Shown here: positions 31,128-42,469 of the stretch, piece after piece
How the letters are laid out: every line of letters starts with the position of its first letter
Position numbering within the stretch: position 1 is the first letter of the stretch
Assembly: GCA_017347485.1 (NCBI GenBank)
Contig: AP021857.1
Span: 620,001 to 684,000, forward strand
Direction of reading: 5' to 3'
DNA: 64,000 nt
Origin: Candidatus Desulfobacillus denitrificans
GTDB lineage: Bacteria > Pseudomonadota > Gammaproteobacteria > Burkholderiales > Rhodocyclaceae
Notes under the pieces: model-generated
Seen by the model: the letters and a program-made list of their open reading frames with translations, nothing else
What the model was told of the DNA's origin: nothing
The model's database searches: none
Made by a program: the position numbers and the translations under genes

Positions 31128-32851
31128 AGTTCGCCAGCAGCCCGCTGCTGTCGCAACTGCTGCCGGCCTGGCGCGCGCGCTTCGTCGCCGCCGCGATCCT
31201 GTCCGCCTTCTGCATCCTGGCGGCGCGCTCGGCCTACCTGCAGGTGGTGCACAACGATTTCCTGCAGCAGAAGGGCGAGTCGCGCTACGCGCGCGTGATC
31301 GAGCTGTCGGCCACCCGCGGCCGCATCGCCGACCGTAGCGGCGACATGCTGGCGGTGTCGACGCCGGTGAAGTCGATCTGGGCGATTCCCGAGGATGCGC
31401 GCCTTTCGCCGTCGCAGGCGCGCGCGCTGGCGGCGCTGCTGGAGATGGACGTGCGCGAACTGAACCGCCGGCTCGCGGCGGAGAAGGATTTCGTCTTCAT
31501 CAAGCGGCAGATCCCGCCCGATGTCGCGGAGAAGATCGCCGCGCTCAACCTGCCCGGCATCCACCAGCAGCGCGAATACCGCCGCTATTATCCGGCCGGC
31601 GAGGTGACCTCGCACATGCTCGGCTTCACCGGCGTCGAGGACAAGGGGCAGGAAGGCATCGAGCTGGCCTTCGATGCGCAGCTGGCCGGCAAGCCGGGCA
31701 GCCGCCGCGTCATCAAGGACCGCCTCGGCCGCATCGTCGAGGACGTCGAGAGCATCAAGCCGCCGCAGGACGGCAAGGACCTCACCCTGGCGCTCGACGC
31801 CAAGGTGCAGTACCTCGCCTTCACGCACCTCAAGCAGGCCCTCGCCGAGCACAAGGCCAAGGCCGGCGGCGTCGTCGTGCTCGACGCCAGGACCGGCGAG
31901 GTGCTGGCGCTGGCCAACCTGCCGGCCTACAACCCGAACAACCGCGTCAGGCTGACCGGGGCGCAGCTGCGCAACCGCGCGCTCACCGACGTCTTCGAGC
32001 CGGGCTCGACGATGAAGCCGTTCACCGCGGCGCTGGCGCTGGAGAAGGGGCGCTTCCGTTTCGACTCGCAGATCCAGACCGCGCCGGGCCGGCTGACCAT
32101 CGGCAACGCCACCATCCACGACGCCCATCCGCACGGCCTGCTGACGGTGGCGCAGGTGATTCAGAAGTCGAGCAACGTCGGCGTGGCGAAGATCGCCGCC
32201 ACCTTCGCTGCCGAGGAAATGTGGCGGATGTTCGACGACATCGGCTTCGGCCAGCCGCTCAGGCTCGGCTTCCCCGGCGAAGTCGGCGGCCGGCTGCGCC
32301 CCTTCAAGACCTGGCGGCCGATCGAGCAGGCCACCATGTCCTACGGCCACGGCATCTCGGTGACGCTGATGCAGTTGGCCCGCGCTTACCTGGCATTTGC
32401 CCGCGACGGCGACGTCATCCCGCTGTCTCTGACCCGGCTGGAGTCGCCGCCGGTCGCGGGCAAATCCATTTTTTCCGCACAGACGGCGCGCGAGGTGCGC
32501 GCCATGCTCGAGATGGCCGTGCAGCCCGGCGGCACCGCGCCGAAGGCGCAGATCCCGGGCTACCGCGTCGCCGGCAAGACCGGCACGGCGCACAAGCTGG
32601 AGGGCGGCCAGTATGCCGACCGCTACGTCGCGGCCTTCGTCGGCTTCGCGCCGGTGTCGGACCCGCGCCTGGTGGTGGCGGTGATGATCGACGAGCCCTC
32701 CGCCGGCAAGTATTACGGCGGCGAAGTGGCGGCGCCGGTGTTCGCGCAGGTGATGGCCGGCAGCCTGCGCACCCTCGGCGTGGCGCCGGATGCGCCGTTG
32801 AAGCCGGTGCAGGTGGCGCGCGATGCGGTGGCGGTGCCGGAGAGTCTGTGA
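31124..32851 (+). CDS. ftsI: Septal peptidoglycan transpeptidase FtsI (PBP3)
   Basis: A 575-residue class B penicillin-binding protein. N-terminal membrane anchor at about 18-38, then the dimerisation domain with RGRIADRSGDMLA, then the transpeptidase with S295-T-M-K298, S349-S-N351 and K485-T-G487 motifs. It cross-links septal peptidoglycan with FtsW. GTG 31124 overlaps the ftsL stop. The C terminus is of ordinary length. Confidence 0.96.
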   Translation: MKFASSPLLSQLLPAWRARFVAAAILSAFCILAARSAYLQVVHNDFLQQKGESRYARVIELSATRGRIADRSGDMLAVSTPVKSIWAIPEDARLSPSQARALAALLEMDVRELNRRLAAEKDFVFIKRQIPPDVAEKIAALNLPGIHQQREYRRYYPAGEVTSHMLGFTGVEDKGQEGIELAFDAQLAGKPGSRRVIKDRLGRIVEDVESIKPPQDGKDLTLALDAKVQYLAFTHLKQALAEHKAKAGGVVVLDARTGEVLALANLPAYNPNNRVRLTGAQLRNRALTDVFEPGSTMKPFTAALALEKGRFRFDSQIQTAPGRLTIGNATIHDAHPHGLLTVAQVIQKSSNVGVAKIAATFAAEEMWRMFDDIGFGQPLRLGFPGEVGGRLRPFKTWRPIEQATMSYGHGISVTLMQLARAYLAFARDGDVIPLSLTRLESPPVAGKSIFSAQTAREVRAMLEMAVQPGGTAPKAQIPGYRVAGKTGTAHKLEGGQYADRYVAAFVGFAPVSDPRLVVAVMIDEPSAGKYYGGEVAAPVFAQVMAGSLRTLGVAPDAPLKPVQVARDAVAVPESL

Positions 32852-34341
32852 AACGTGAATTGGGAGAAGCACAACGCGTGCTCGATGAACTGCAAGGACA
32901 AGGCGTGACGGCGGCCTCGCTCTGCGCGGATTCGCGCGCGGTGGCGCCGGGCGACGTCTTCGTCGCCTACCCGGGCGCACGCGCCGACGGCCGCCGCTTC
33001 ATCGCCGACGCCGTGGCGCGCGGCGCCGCGGCGGTGCTGCGGGAAGGCCATGGCGGGGGCGGTGCAGCGGCCGTCGTCGTGCCGGTCGTCGCGGTGGACG
33101 ACCTGCAGGCGCTCTCCGGCTGGCTGGCCCACCTGGTGTATGGCCGCCCCTCGGAGCAGCTGTGGACGGTCGGCGTCACCGGCACCAACGGCAAGACCTC
33201 GGTGAGCCAGTGGATCGCCCAGGCCTTCGCGCTGCTCGGGCGCCGCTGCGCGGTGGTCGGCACGCTCGGCTGCGGCTTCCCGGGCAGCCTCGAGGAGAGC
33301 GCCAACACCACCCCCGACGCGCTGACGCTGCACCGCCTCTTCGCGCAGTACCTCGCGCAGGGCGCGCAGGCGGCGGCGATGGAAGTCTCCTCGATCGGCC
33401 TGCACCAGGGCCGCGTGAATGGCGTGCACTTCGACGTGGCGGTGTTCACCAACCTCACGCGCGACCACCTCGAATACCACGGCAGCATGGCCGCCTACGG
33501 CGCGGCGAAGGCCATGCTGTTCGAGACGCCCGGACTGAAGGCGGCGGTGGTGAACCTCGACGACGCCCTCGGCCGCCGGATCGCGCAGGACCTCGCCGGC
33601 AGCGGCGTCGCGGTGAGCGGCTACAGCCTGCAGGGGGCCGGCGGCGCCACGCTGGCGGCGGAAGACATCGCGGCAACGCCGCGCGGCCTGCGCTTCACCG
33701 CGGTCGCGCCGCAGGGCCGCGCCCGCATCGAGACGCCGCTGGTCGGCGAATTCAACGTCGCCAATCTGCTCGCCGTGCTGGGCGCGCTGCTGGCCTCCGG
33801 CATCCCCTTCGCGCGCGCCGCCGCCGTGCTGCCGGAACTGACTTCCGCGCCGGGCCGCATGCAGGCGCTGGGCGGCGAGGGTGCGCCGCTGGCGGTGGTC
33901 GACTACGCCCACACGCCGGACGCCCTCGACAAGGCGCTCGTGGCGCTGCGCGCCACCGCCACCGCGCGCGGCGGGCGCCTCGTCTGCGTCTTCGGCTGCG
34001 GCGGCAACCGCGACCCGGGCAAGCGTCCGCTGATGGGCGAGGCGGCGGCGCGCCGTGCCGACGCCGTGATCCTCACCAGCGACAATCCGCGCGAAGAGGA
34101 TCCGCAGGCGATCCTCGCCGACATCGCCCGCGGCACGGCGGGCGCGTCCAACGTCCGTACCGTCGTCGATCGCGCCGCGGCGATCCGCGCCGCCATCGCC
34201 GAAGCCGGCGCGCGCGACGTCGTGCTGATCGCCGGCAAGGGCCACGAGCCCTACCAGGAGATCGGCGGCCGTCGCCTGCCGTTCTCCGACGCCGAGTGCG
34301 CCGCCGCCGTGCTGGCCGCGCGGGGAGGGCCGCCGCGATGA
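32848..34341 (+). CDS. murE: UDP-MurNAc-tripeptide ligase MurE
   Basis: A 497-residue Mur ligase that adds the third peptide residue. ATP site VTGTNGKTS near residue 112, central block ANTTPDALTLHRLF, and the DNPREEDP motif near residue 415 that is diagnostic of meso-diaminopimelate specificity. GTG 32848 overlaps the ftsI stop and murF begins in its last codons. Confidence 0.96.
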   Translation: MKRELGEAQRVLDELQGQGVTAASLCADSRAVAPGDVFVAYPGARADGRRFIADAVARGAAAVLREGHGGGGAAAVVVPVVAVDDLQALSGWLAHLVYGRPSEQLWTVGVTGTNGKTSVSQWIAQAFALLGRRCAVVGTLGCGFPGSLEESANTTPDALTLHRLFAQYLAQGAQAAAMEVSSIGLHQGRVNGVHFDVAVFTNLTRDHLEYHGSMAAYGAAKAMLFETPGLKAAVVNLDDALGRRIAQDLAGSGVAVSGYSLQGAGGATLAAEDIAATPRGLRFTAVAPQGRARIETPLVGEFNVANLLAVLGALLASGIPFARAAAVLPELTSAPGRMQALGGEGAPLAVVDYAHTPDALDKALVALRATATARGGRLVCVFGCGGNRDPGKRPLMGEAAARRADAVILTSDNPREEDPQAILADIARGTAGASNVRTVVDRAAAIRAAIAEAGARDVVLIAGKGHEPYQEIGGRRLPFSDAECAAAVLAARGGPPR

Positions 34342-35735
34342 TGAGCCTGATGGAGGCGGCGCTGGCCACCGGCGGCACGGCGCTGCACGGCAACCCGCGC
34401 ATCGAGGGCGTGTCGACCGACTCGCGCACCATCGCCAGCGGCGAGCTGTTCGTCGCGCTGAAGGGCGAGAACTTCGACGGCCACGCCTTCGTCGAGGCCG
34501 CCGCCGCGCGCGGCGCCGCCGCGGCGATGGTCGAGCGGGAATGGGCCGACGCGCATGCGCCCGGCCTGCCGCTGCTGGCGGTGGCCGACACGCGCCTGGC
34601 GCTGGGCGCGCTCGGCGCCTGGTGGCGCGGCCGCTTCGAGCTGCCGCTCATTGGCGTCACCGGCAGCAATGGCAAGACCACGGTGAAGGAGATGACCGCG
34701 GCGATCCTGCGCGCCCAGGCACGCAGCGACGGCCTCGACCCCGCGCTGGCCGTGCTGGCGACGCAGGGCAATCTCAACAACGACATCGGCCTGCCGCAGA
34801 TGCTGCTGCGCCTGCACGCCAGCCACCGCGCCGCGGTGATCGAGATGGGCATGAACCATCCGGGCGAGATCGCCTATCTCACCCGCCTGGCCCAGCCGAC
34901 CGTGGCGCTGGTGAACAACGCCCAGCGCGCGCATCTGGCCGGGCTCGGCGGCGTCGCCGAGGTGGCGCGCGCCAAGGGCGAAATCTTCGAGGGGCTGCGC
35001 GAAGGCGGCACCGCGGTGATCAACGCCGACGATGCCTTCGCCGGCCTCTGGCGCGAGATGAGCGCCGGGCGGCGCACGCTGACTTTCGGCCTCGAGCAGC
35101 CGGCCGACGTGCGCGGCCGCGCGGAAGCGAAGGCGTTCGGCAGCGCGCTGGCGATCGAGACGCCGCAGGGCACCGCCGAGATGACGCTGCGCGTGCCCGG
35201 CCTGCACAACGCGAGGAACGCCCTCGCCGCCGCCGCGGCGGCGCTGGCGGCGGGCGCCTCGCTCGGCGCCGTGTCGGCGGGACTGACTTCCTTCGAAGGG
35301 GTGAAGGGACGGCTGCAGGTGCGGCCGGCCGAGGGCGGCGCGGTGCTGATCGACGACAGCTACAACGCCAACCCGGACTCGGTGCGCGCCGCCATCGACG
35401 TGCTGGCGGCGACGCCGGGCCGCAAGGTCCTCGTCCTCGGCGACATGGGCGAGATCGGCGGCCAGGCCGGCCAGTTCCACGACGAGGTCGGCGGCTATGC
35501 CAAGAGCCAGGGCGTGGACCAGCTGTTCGCGCTGGGCGAGCACAGCGAACTGGCGTCGCGCAATTTCGGCGCCGGCGGCCAGCACTTCGGCGGCGCCGAG
35601 GCGCTGCTGGCGGCGCTGCGGCCGCAGCTCGACGGCGACACGGTGGTGCTGGTGAAGGGATCCCGCTTCATGCGCATGGAGCGCGTGGCGGACGCCGTCG
35701 CCGACGACGGCAAATCGGGCAATGGAGTGCATTGA
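34338..35735 (+). CDS. murF: UDP-MurNAc-tripeptide D-Ala-D-Ala ligase MurF
   Basis: A 465-residue Mur ligase that attaches D-Ala-D-Ala. N-terminal substrate domain with EGVSTDSRTIASGELFVALKGENFDGHAF, ATP site VTGSNGKTTVKEM near 112, and the C-terminal block LIDDSYNANPDSVRAAIDVL. It overlaps murE by ATGA. A 141-base gap with a long inverted repeat follows before mraY, the first break in the overlapped run from mraZ. Confidence 0.96.
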   Translation: MMSLMEAALATGGTALHGNPRIEGVSTDSRTIASGELFVALKGENFDGHAFVEAAAARGAAAAMVEREWADAHAPGLPLLAVADTRLALGALGAWWRGRFELPLIGVTGSNGKTTVKEMTAAILRAQARSDGLDPALAVLATQGNLNNDIGLPQMLLRLHASHRAAVIEMGMNHPGEIAYLTRLAQPTVALVNNAQRAHLAGLGGVAEVARAKGEIFEGLREGGTAVINADDAFAGLWREMSAGRRTLTFGLEQPADVRGRAEAKAFGSALAIETPQGTAEMTLRVPGLHNARNALAAAAAALAAGASLGAVSAGLTSFEGVKGRLQVRPAEGGAVLIDDSYNANPDSVRAAIDVLAATPGRKVLVLGDMGEIGGQAGQFHDEVGGYAKSQGVDQLFALGEHSELASRNFGAGGQHFGGAEALLAALRPQLDGDTVVLVKGSRFMRMERVADAVADDGKSGNGVH

Positions 35736-35855
35736 CGGTGAACACGGAGGGCATGGCGACGGGCATGGGCGGACGAGCCAGCATTGATGCTGCGACCCGG
35801 TGGGGCTGCTTGGAAAATCCATTGCGCCCGTCCGCCGTGCCCTCCGGTTTCACCG
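35736..35855. repeat. Long inverted repeat in the murF-mraY gap
   Basis: The left arm (35736-35764, starting CGGTGAACACGGAGGGC) begins at the base after the murF stop and matches the reverse complement of the right arm (35825-35855, read as CGGTGAAACCGGAGGGC) with few differences over about 29 bases. The 60-base middle has no coding sense. It ends 21 bases before mraY, just ahead of its AGGAGG site. It is distinct in sequence from the ACACAGAG family found elsewhere in the cluster. Confidence 0.8.
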
Positions 35856-35876
35856 CCGGCACGAGAGGAGGGCGGC

Positions 35877-36965
35877 GTGCTGCTTGAGCTGGCGCAATGG
35901 CTGGCGAAGGACCTGCGCGCCTTCAACGTCTTCGGCTACATCACGCTGCGCACGGTGCTGGCGGCGATGACGGCGCTGGTGATCTCCTTCCTTTTCGGCC
36001 CGGCGCTGATCCGCTGGCTGGCGGAGAAGAAGATCGGCCAGGCGGTGCGCGACGACGGCCCGCAGTCGCATCTCGCCAAGACCGGCACGCCGACCATGGG
36101 CGGCGCCCTGATCCTGATCGCCATCGGCGTCACCACGCTCCTGTGGGGCGATCTGACCAACCGCTACGTCTGGGTGGTGCTGCTGGTGACGCTGGGTTTC
36201 GGCACCGTCGGCTGGGTGGACGACTGGCGCAAGGTGGTGCACCGCAACCCGAAGGGGCTGTCGGCGAAGGCGAAGTTCTTCTGGCAGTCGCTGATCGGCG
36301 CGGCGGCGGCGGTGTTCCTCGCCGCCACGGCGACGCTGCCGGCGCAGACCGAGCTGATCGTGCCCTTCTTCAAGACGGTGGCCTATCCGCTGGGCATCGT
36401 CGGCTTCGTCATTCTCACCTATTTCGTCATCGTCGGCACCAGCAACGCGGTGAACCTCACCGACGGCCTCGACGGCCTCGCCATCATGCCGACGGTGATG
36501 GTGGCCGGCGCGCTCGCCATCTTCGCCTACGTCGCCGGCCATGCCGGATTTTCCAAGTACCTCGGCCTGCCCTACATCCCCGGCGCCGGCGAACTGGCGG
36601 TGTTCCTCGGCGCGCTGTGCGGGGCCGGGCTCGGCTTCCTCTGGTTCAACGCCTATCCGGCGGAGGTGTTCATGGGCGACGTCGGCGCGCTGGCGCTGGG
36701 CGCCGCGCTCGGCACGGTGGCGGTGGTGGTGCGCCAGGAGATCGTGCTCTTCATCATGGGCGGCGTCTTCGTCGTCGAGACGCTGTCGGTGATGATCCAG
36801 GTCGCCTACTTCAAGGCCACCGGCGGCAAGCGAATCTTCCTCATGGCGCCGCTGCACCACCACTACGAATTGAAGGGCTGGAAGGAGACCCAGGTCGTCG
36901 TCCGATTCTGGATCATCACGATCATGCTGGTGCTGTTCGGGCTATCGACTTTGAAACTGAGATGA
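35877..36965 (+). CDS. mraY: Phospho-MurNAc-pentapeptide transferase MraY
   Basis: A 362-residue integral membrane enzyme (about ten helices) that makes lipid I from UDP-MurNAc-pentapeptide and undecaprenyl phosphate. Motifs: [27 protein letters not shown] with the Asp pair, [13 protein letters not shown], and the histidine cluster [12 protein letters not shown] near the C terminus. The GTG at 35877 has an AGGAGG ribosome site and yields the usual start. Confidence 0.96.
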   Translation: MLLELAQWLAKDLRAFNVFGYITLRTVLAAMTALVISFLFGPALIRWLAEKKIGQAVRDDGPQSHLAKTGTPTMGGALILIAIGVTTLLWGDLTNRYVWVVLLVTLGFGTVGWVDDWRKVVHRNPKGLSAKAKFFWQSLIGAAAAVFLAATATLPAQTELIVPFFKTVAYPLGIVGFVILTYFVIVGTSNAVNLTDGLDGLAIMPTVMVAGALAIFAYVAGHAGFSKYLGLPYIPGAGELAVFLGALCGAGLGFLWFNAYPAEVFMGDVGALALGAALGTVAVVVRQEIVLFIMGGVFVVETLSVMIQVAYFKATGGKRIFLMAPLHHHYELKGWKETQVVVRFWIITIMLVLFGLSTLKLR

Positions 36966-36967
36966 AA

Positions 36968-37070
36968 GCGCTTTCGACACAGAGAACACAGAGGCACGGA
37001 GGACGCAGAGAAGCTCGTGGTGTTTCCCTCTGTGCTCTCTGTGCCTCGGTGTTTTCCGTGTTGAAGGCGG
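36968..37070. repeat. ACACAGAG-type inverted-repeat element, copy A (mraY-murD)
   Basis: Left arm 36968-37011 and right arm 37027-37070 pair as reverse complements over about 44 bases with roughly ten mismatches. Arms consist of imperfect 9-base ACACAGAG-R units. The central loop is about 15 bases. It starts three bases past the mraY stop and ends ten bases before the murD ATG, so it fills the whole gap. Confidence 0.9.
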
Positions 37071-37079
37071 TTGGTTTTT

Positions 37080-38468
37080 ATGGGTAACCTGGCAGGCAAA
37101 ACGGTTCTGGTGCTGGGGCTCGGCGAGTCGGGCCTGGCCATGGTGCAATGGCTCGTCCGCCAGGGTGCCCGCGTGCGCGTCGCCGATTCGCGCACCGAGC
37201 CACCCTTCGCCGCCGAGCTGAAGCGCAGCGCGCCGGGCGCCCGGCTGCTGGCCGGCTCCTTCAACGACGCGCTGCTCGATGGGGTCGGGCTGATCGGCCT
37301 CTCGCCGGGCCTCGCCCTCAACGAGCCGGTGGTGGCGGAGGCGGCGCGGCGCGGCATCCCGGTCGTCGGCGAGATCGAGCTGTTCGCCGGCGCCCTGAGC
37401 GCGCTCGGCGCGCGCGACCGCTGCAAGGTGATCGCCATCACCGGCACCAACGGCAAGACCACCACCACGGCGCTGACGGGCGCCTTGTGCCGCGCCGCCG
37501 GCCGGGTGACGGCGGTGGCCGGCAACATCGGCCCGGCGGCGCTGTCCGCCCTGATGACCTGCCTCGACGCCGGCAAGCTGCCGGAGGTCTGGGTGCTGGA
37601 ACTGTCGAGCTTCCAGCTCGAGACGACGGTGAGCCTGGCGGCCGACGCCGCCACGGTGCTGAATGTCAGCGAGGACCATTTCGACCGCTACGCCGGCCTC
37701 GACGACTATGCCGCCGCCAAGGCGCACATCTTCGCCGGCGGCGGCGCGCAGGTGCTCAACCGCCAGGACGCGCGGGCGATGGCGATGGCCAGCGCCGTGT
37801 CGCGCAGACTGACTTTTGGCCTCGACGCGCCGTCCGGCGCCGACGACTTCGGCCTCGCGGAGGGCTGGCTGATGCAGGGCCGGGAGCGCCTGTTGCGCGT
37901 CGACGAACTGTCGCTTGCCGGGCTGCACAACGCCGCCAATGCGCTGGCGGCGCTGGCCCTCTGCCACGCCATCGGCCTGCCGTTGGCGCCGCTGCTGCCG
38001 GCGCTGCGCGAATTCCGCGGCCTGCCGCACCGCGTCGAGCGCCTCGCCGAGATCGACGGCGCCGCCTGGTACGACGACTCGAAAGGCACCAACGTCGGCG
38101 CTACCGTTGCAGCGCTGGAAGGCCTGGGCCGCAAGGTGGTGCTGATTGCGGGAGGGGACGGCAAGGGGCAGGATTTTTCGCCGCTCGGCCCGGCGCTGGC
38201 GACGCACGGCCGCGCCCTCGTGCTGATCGGCCGCGATGCCATGAGGATCGAGGCGGCGGTGGCCGATTGCGGCGTGCCCATCCTCCACGCCCAGGACATG
38301 GAGCAGGCCGTGCGCAAGGCGGCGGTGGCGGCCCGCGCCGGCGACGCCGTGCTGCTCTCGCCGGCCTGCGCCAGCTTCGACATGTTCCGCAATTACGTCC
38401 ATCGCGCCGAAGTCTTTGCGCAGGCCGTGCGCGAGCTGGCCGCGATACGGCAGAAGGAAGCCATATGA
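37080..38468 (+). CDS. murD: UDP-MurNAc-L-alanine:D-glutamate ligase MurD
   Basis: A 462-residue Mur ligase: Rossmann start [23 protein letters not shown] site [13 protein letters not shown] near residue 120, [10 protein letters not shown] near 180, [10 protein letters not shown], and the C-terminal [20 protein letters not shown]. The ATG at 37080 follows directly on repeat copy A, whose right arm contributes GAAGG, a distant and weak ribosome site. It overlaps ftsW by ATGA. Confidence 0.96.
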   Translation: MGNLAGKTVLVLGLGESGLAMVQWLVRQGARVRVADSRTEPPFAAELKRSAPGARLLAGSFNDALLDGVGLIGLSPGLALNEPVVAEAARRGIPVVGEIELFAGALSALGARDRCKVIAITGTNGKTTTTALTGALCRAAGRVTAVAGNIGPAALSALMTCLDAGKLPEVWVLELSSFQLETTVSLAADAATVLNVSEDHFDRYAGLDDYAAAKAHIFAGGGAQVLNRQDARAMAMASAVSRRLTFGLDAPSGADDFGLAEGWLMQGRERLLRVDELSLAGLHNAANALAALALCHAIGLPLAPLLPALREFRGLPHRVERLAEIDGAAWYDDSKGTNVGATVAALEGLGRKVVLIAGGDGKGQDFSPLGPALATHGRALVLIGRDAMRIEAAVADCGVPILHAQDMEQAVRKAAVAARAGDAVLLSPACASFDMFRNYVHRAEVFAQAVRELAAIRQKEAI

Positions 38469-39640
38469 CCGCCGCCGCCCTGCGCCGCCATGGCAGCGGC
38501 CGAGGCGCCCAGCCGCAGGAGCTGGACGCCCTGCTGCTGTGGCCGGCGCTGACCCTGCTGCTGTTCGGCATGGTGATGGTGTATTCGGCCTCGATCGCCA
38601 CCGCCGAGGGCAGCCGCTTCACCGCCTACCAGCCGGCTTATTTCCTCATCCGCCACGGCGTCTTCCTCGCCATCGGCCTGATCGCCGCGGCGGTGGTGTT
38701 CCAGGTGCCGCTGCGCGTCTGGCAGCAGGCCGCGCCCTGGCTGTTCCTGGTCGGCGTCGCCTTGCTGGTGCTGGTGCTCGTCCCCTTCCTCGGCCGCGAG
38801 GTGAACGGGGCGCGGCGCTGGCTGCCGCTCGGCCTGGTCAACCTGCAGCCCTCGGAGCTGATGAAGCTCTTCGCCGTGCTCTACGCCGCCGACTACACGG
38901 TGCGCAAGCTTGCCGACATGGGCAGCTTTCGGCGCGGCTTCGTGCCGATGGCGCTGGTGATGGCGCTGGTCGGCGGCCTGCTGCTGCGCGAGCCGGACTT
39001 CGGCGCCTTCGTCGTCATCATCTGCATCGCCATGGGCATCCTCTTCCTCGGCGGCATCAACGCGCGGCTGTTCTCCCTGCTGTTCCTGTTCCTCGCCCTG
39101 GCCTTCGTCGTGCTGATCTGGACCTCGCCCTACCGGCGCGAGCGCATCTTCGGCTTCATGGACCCCTGGTCGGACGCTTTCGGCAAGGGCTACCAGCTCT
39201 CGCATGCCCTGATCGCCTTCGGCCGCGGCGAGTGGCTCGGCGTCGGCCTCGGCGGCAGCGTCGAGAAGCTGTTCTACCTGCCCGAGGCGCACACCGACTT
39301 CCTGCTGGCGGTGATCGCCGAGGAGTTGGGCCTCATCGGCGTGCTGGCGGTGATCGTGCTGTTCGGCCTGATCGTGCAACGCGCCTTCGCCATCGGCCGC
39401 CAGTCGCTGCTGCTCGAGCGCGTCTACGGCGGCCTGGTGGCGCAGGGCATCGGCATCTGGATCGGCGTGCAGGCCTTCATCAACATGGGCGTCAACATGG
39501 GCCTGCTGCCGACCAAGGGCCTGACCCTGCCGCTGATGAGCTTTGGCGGCTCGGGGATCCTGGCGAACTGCGTGGCGCTGGCGATCCTGCTGCGCGTCGA
39601 CTACGAGAACCGGGCGCTGATGAGAGGGCAATCCGTATGA
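38465..39640 (+). CDS. ftsW: Septal peptidoglycan polymerase FtsW
   Basis: A 391-residue SEDS-family membrane protein with about ten helices. Signatures include [75 protein letters not shown] and [20 protein letters not shown]. FtsW polymerises lipid II at the septum in partnership with FtsI. It overlaps murD by four bases. Confidence 0.95.
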   Translation: MTAAALRRHGSGRGAQPQELDALLLWPALTLLLFGMVMVYSASIATAEGSRFTAYQPAYFLIRHGVFLAIGLIAAAVVFQVPLRVWQQAAPWLFLVGVALLVLVLVPFLGREVNGARRWLPLGLVNLQPSELMKLFAVLYAADYTVRKLADMGSFRRGFVPMALVMALVGGLLLREPDFGAFVVIICIAMGILFLGGINARLFSLLFLFLALAFVVLIWTSPYRRERIFGFMDPWSDAFGKGYQLSHALIAFGRGEWLGVGLGGSVEKLFYLPEAHTDFLLAVIAEELGLIGVLAVIVLFGLIVQRAFAIGRQSLLLERVYGGLVAQGIGIWIGVQAFINMGVNMGLLPTKGLTLPLMSFGGSGILANCVALAILLRVDYENRALMRGQSV

Positions 39641-39730
39641 GCGCCCCGCATGGCCGCCCAAAGGGGCGCCAACCGCGCACCAGAGCCGCACAGCGGCGAA
39701 CCTTCGTCACCCCCTCCCGAGGGGAGGGGG
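39641..39730. repeat. Two hairpins in the ftsW-murG gap
   Basis: GCGCCCC (39641-39647) pairs with GGGGCGC (39663-39669) right after the ftsW stop. A second, tighter structure is CCCCCTCCC (39710-39718) with GGGAGGGGG (39722-39730). The second resembles the C-rich/G-rich intergenic palindromes common in betaproteobacteria. Neither is followed by a T-run. Confidence 0.65.
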
Positions 39731-39749
39731 CCGGGGGGAGGGCAATCCA

Positions 39750-40814
39750 GTGAGCGCGAAAACGATCATGGTCATGGCCGGCGGCACCGGCGGCCACGTC
39801 TTCCCCGGGCTCGCCGTGGCCGATTTCCTGCACGAGCGCGGCTGGCGCGTCGTCTGGATGGGCAACCCGGACGGCATGGAGGCGAAGCTGGTGCCGACGC
39901 GCGGCTACGAGATGGCCTGGGTGCGCTTTGCCGCGCTGCGCGGCAAGGGCCTGTCGCGCAAGCTTCTGCTGCCCCTCAATCTGCTGCGCGCCTTCTGGCA
40001 GGCGCAGCGCCAGCTCTCGCGCGTCAGGCCGAACGTCGTGCTCGGCATGGGCGGCTATGTCACCTTCCCCGGCGGCATGATGGCGGCGCTCTGCGGCCGG
40101 CCGCTGGTGGTGCACGAGCAGAACTCGGTGGCGGGCCTCGCCAACCGCGTGCTGGCCGGCGTCGCCGATCGCGTCCTCGGCGGCTTTCCGGGCGTGCTGA
40201 AGAAAGGCGAGTGGACCGGCAACCCGGTGCGCGCCGAGATTGCCGCGCTGCCCCGGCCTGCGCAGCGCTACGCCGGCCGCAGCGGGCGGCTCGAGGTGCT
40301 GGTGGTCGGCGGCAGCCTCGGCGCCCAGGCGCTCAACGACGCCGTGCCGCGGGCACTGACTTTGATCCCGGAAGCGGAGCGGCCGCGCGTGACGCACCAG
40401 TCCGGCGCGAAGCAGATCGATGCCCTGCGCGCGGCCTACGCGGCGGCCGGCGTGGAGGCGGTGCTGCTGCCCTTCATCGACGACATGGCGGCACGCTACG
40501 CCGCCGCCGACCTGGTGATCTGCCGCGCCGGCGCCCTCACCGTCGCCGAGCTCTCGGCGGCCGGCGTCGCCAGCGTGCTGGTGCCCTTCCCGTTCGCGGT
40601 GGACGACCACCAGACCGGCAACGCGCGCTTCCTGTCCGATGCCGGCGCGGCGATCCTGCTGCCGCAGACGGAACTCGCGCCGGAGAGGCTCGCCGCGCTG
40701 CTGCGCGAGCTGACGCGCGAGCAGCTGGCGGCGATGGCCGACAAGGCGCGCGCGCTGGCCAAGCCGGAAGCGACCCGCGCCGTGGCGGAGGCGTGCATGG
40801 GGGTGGCGAAATGA
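39750..40814 (+). CDS. murG: UDP-GlcNAc:lipid I N-acetylglucosaminyltransferase MurG
   Basis: A 354-residue GT28 enzyme converting lipid I to lipid II at the inner face of the membrane. Blocks: [67 protein letters not shown] and the donor site [19 protein letters not shown]. It starts at GTG 39750. Repeat copy B begins two bases after its stop. Confidence 0.95.
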   Translation: MSAKTIMVMAGGTGGHVFPGLAVADFLHERGWRVVWMGNPDGMEAKLVPTRGYEMAWVRFAALRGKGLSRKLLLPLNLLRAFWQAQRQLSRVRPNVVLGMGGYVTFPGGMMAALCGRPLVVHEQNSVAGLANRVLAGVADRVLGGFPGVLKKGEWTGNPVRAEIAALPRPAQRYAGRSGRLEVLVVGGSLGAQALNDAVPRALTLIPEAERPRVTHQSGAKQIDALRAAYAAAGVEAVLLPFIDDMAARYAAADLVICRAGALTVAELSAAGVASVLVPFPFAVDDHQTGNARFLSDAGAAILLPQTELAPERLAALLRELTREQLAAMADKARALAKPEATRAVAEACMGVAK

Positions 40815-40816
40815 CG

Positions 40817-40932
40817 AAACCGCCTTCAGCACAGAGATCACAGAGGCACAGAGGACACAGAGTTCATGCATGTTCGCAAGACTTTCTCTCTGTGCTCTCT
40901 GTGTCTCTGTGTCCTCTGTGTCGAAAGCGGTT
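40817..40932. repeat. ACACAGAG-type inverted-repeat element, copy B (murG-murC)
   Basis: Left arm 40817-40862 (AAACCGCCTTCAGCACAGAG at its start) and right arm 40888-40932 (ending CGAAAGCGGTT) are reverse complements with few changes. The loop (40863-40887) is 25 bases. It starts two bases after the murG stop. Read in frame, the right arm extends the murC frame upstream and would give a false N terminus. Confidence 0.92.
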
Positions 40933-40944
40933 AGGGGGCAGGCC

Positions 40945-42330
<1,386 letters not shown>

Positions 42331-42332
42331 TG

Positions 42333-42444
42333 AAGGCGCTTCTGACACGGAGAGCACAGAGGCACAGAGAGCACAGAGAAAGGCTTTTCCCCGGTTCTTC
42401 TCTGTGTCCTCTGTGCCTCTGTGCGCTCTGCGTTGGAAGAGGTT
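42333..42444. repeat. ACACAGAG-type inverted-repeat element, copy C (murC-murB)
   Basis: Left arm 42333-42380 and right arm 42397-42444 (ending GGAAGAGGTTT) pair as imperfect reverse complements. The loop of about 16 bases is AGGCTTTTCCCCGGTT. It starts two bases after the murC stop. Confidence 0.9.
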
Positions 42445-42469
42445 TGACGTTGGTTGGCGGTGCAGAAGC

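Noticed and set aside
36968..37070. The ACACAGAG elements as intrinsic terminators
   Set aside because: The stems are long and imperfect and are not followed by T-runs; the downstream genes are essential and would be cut off.
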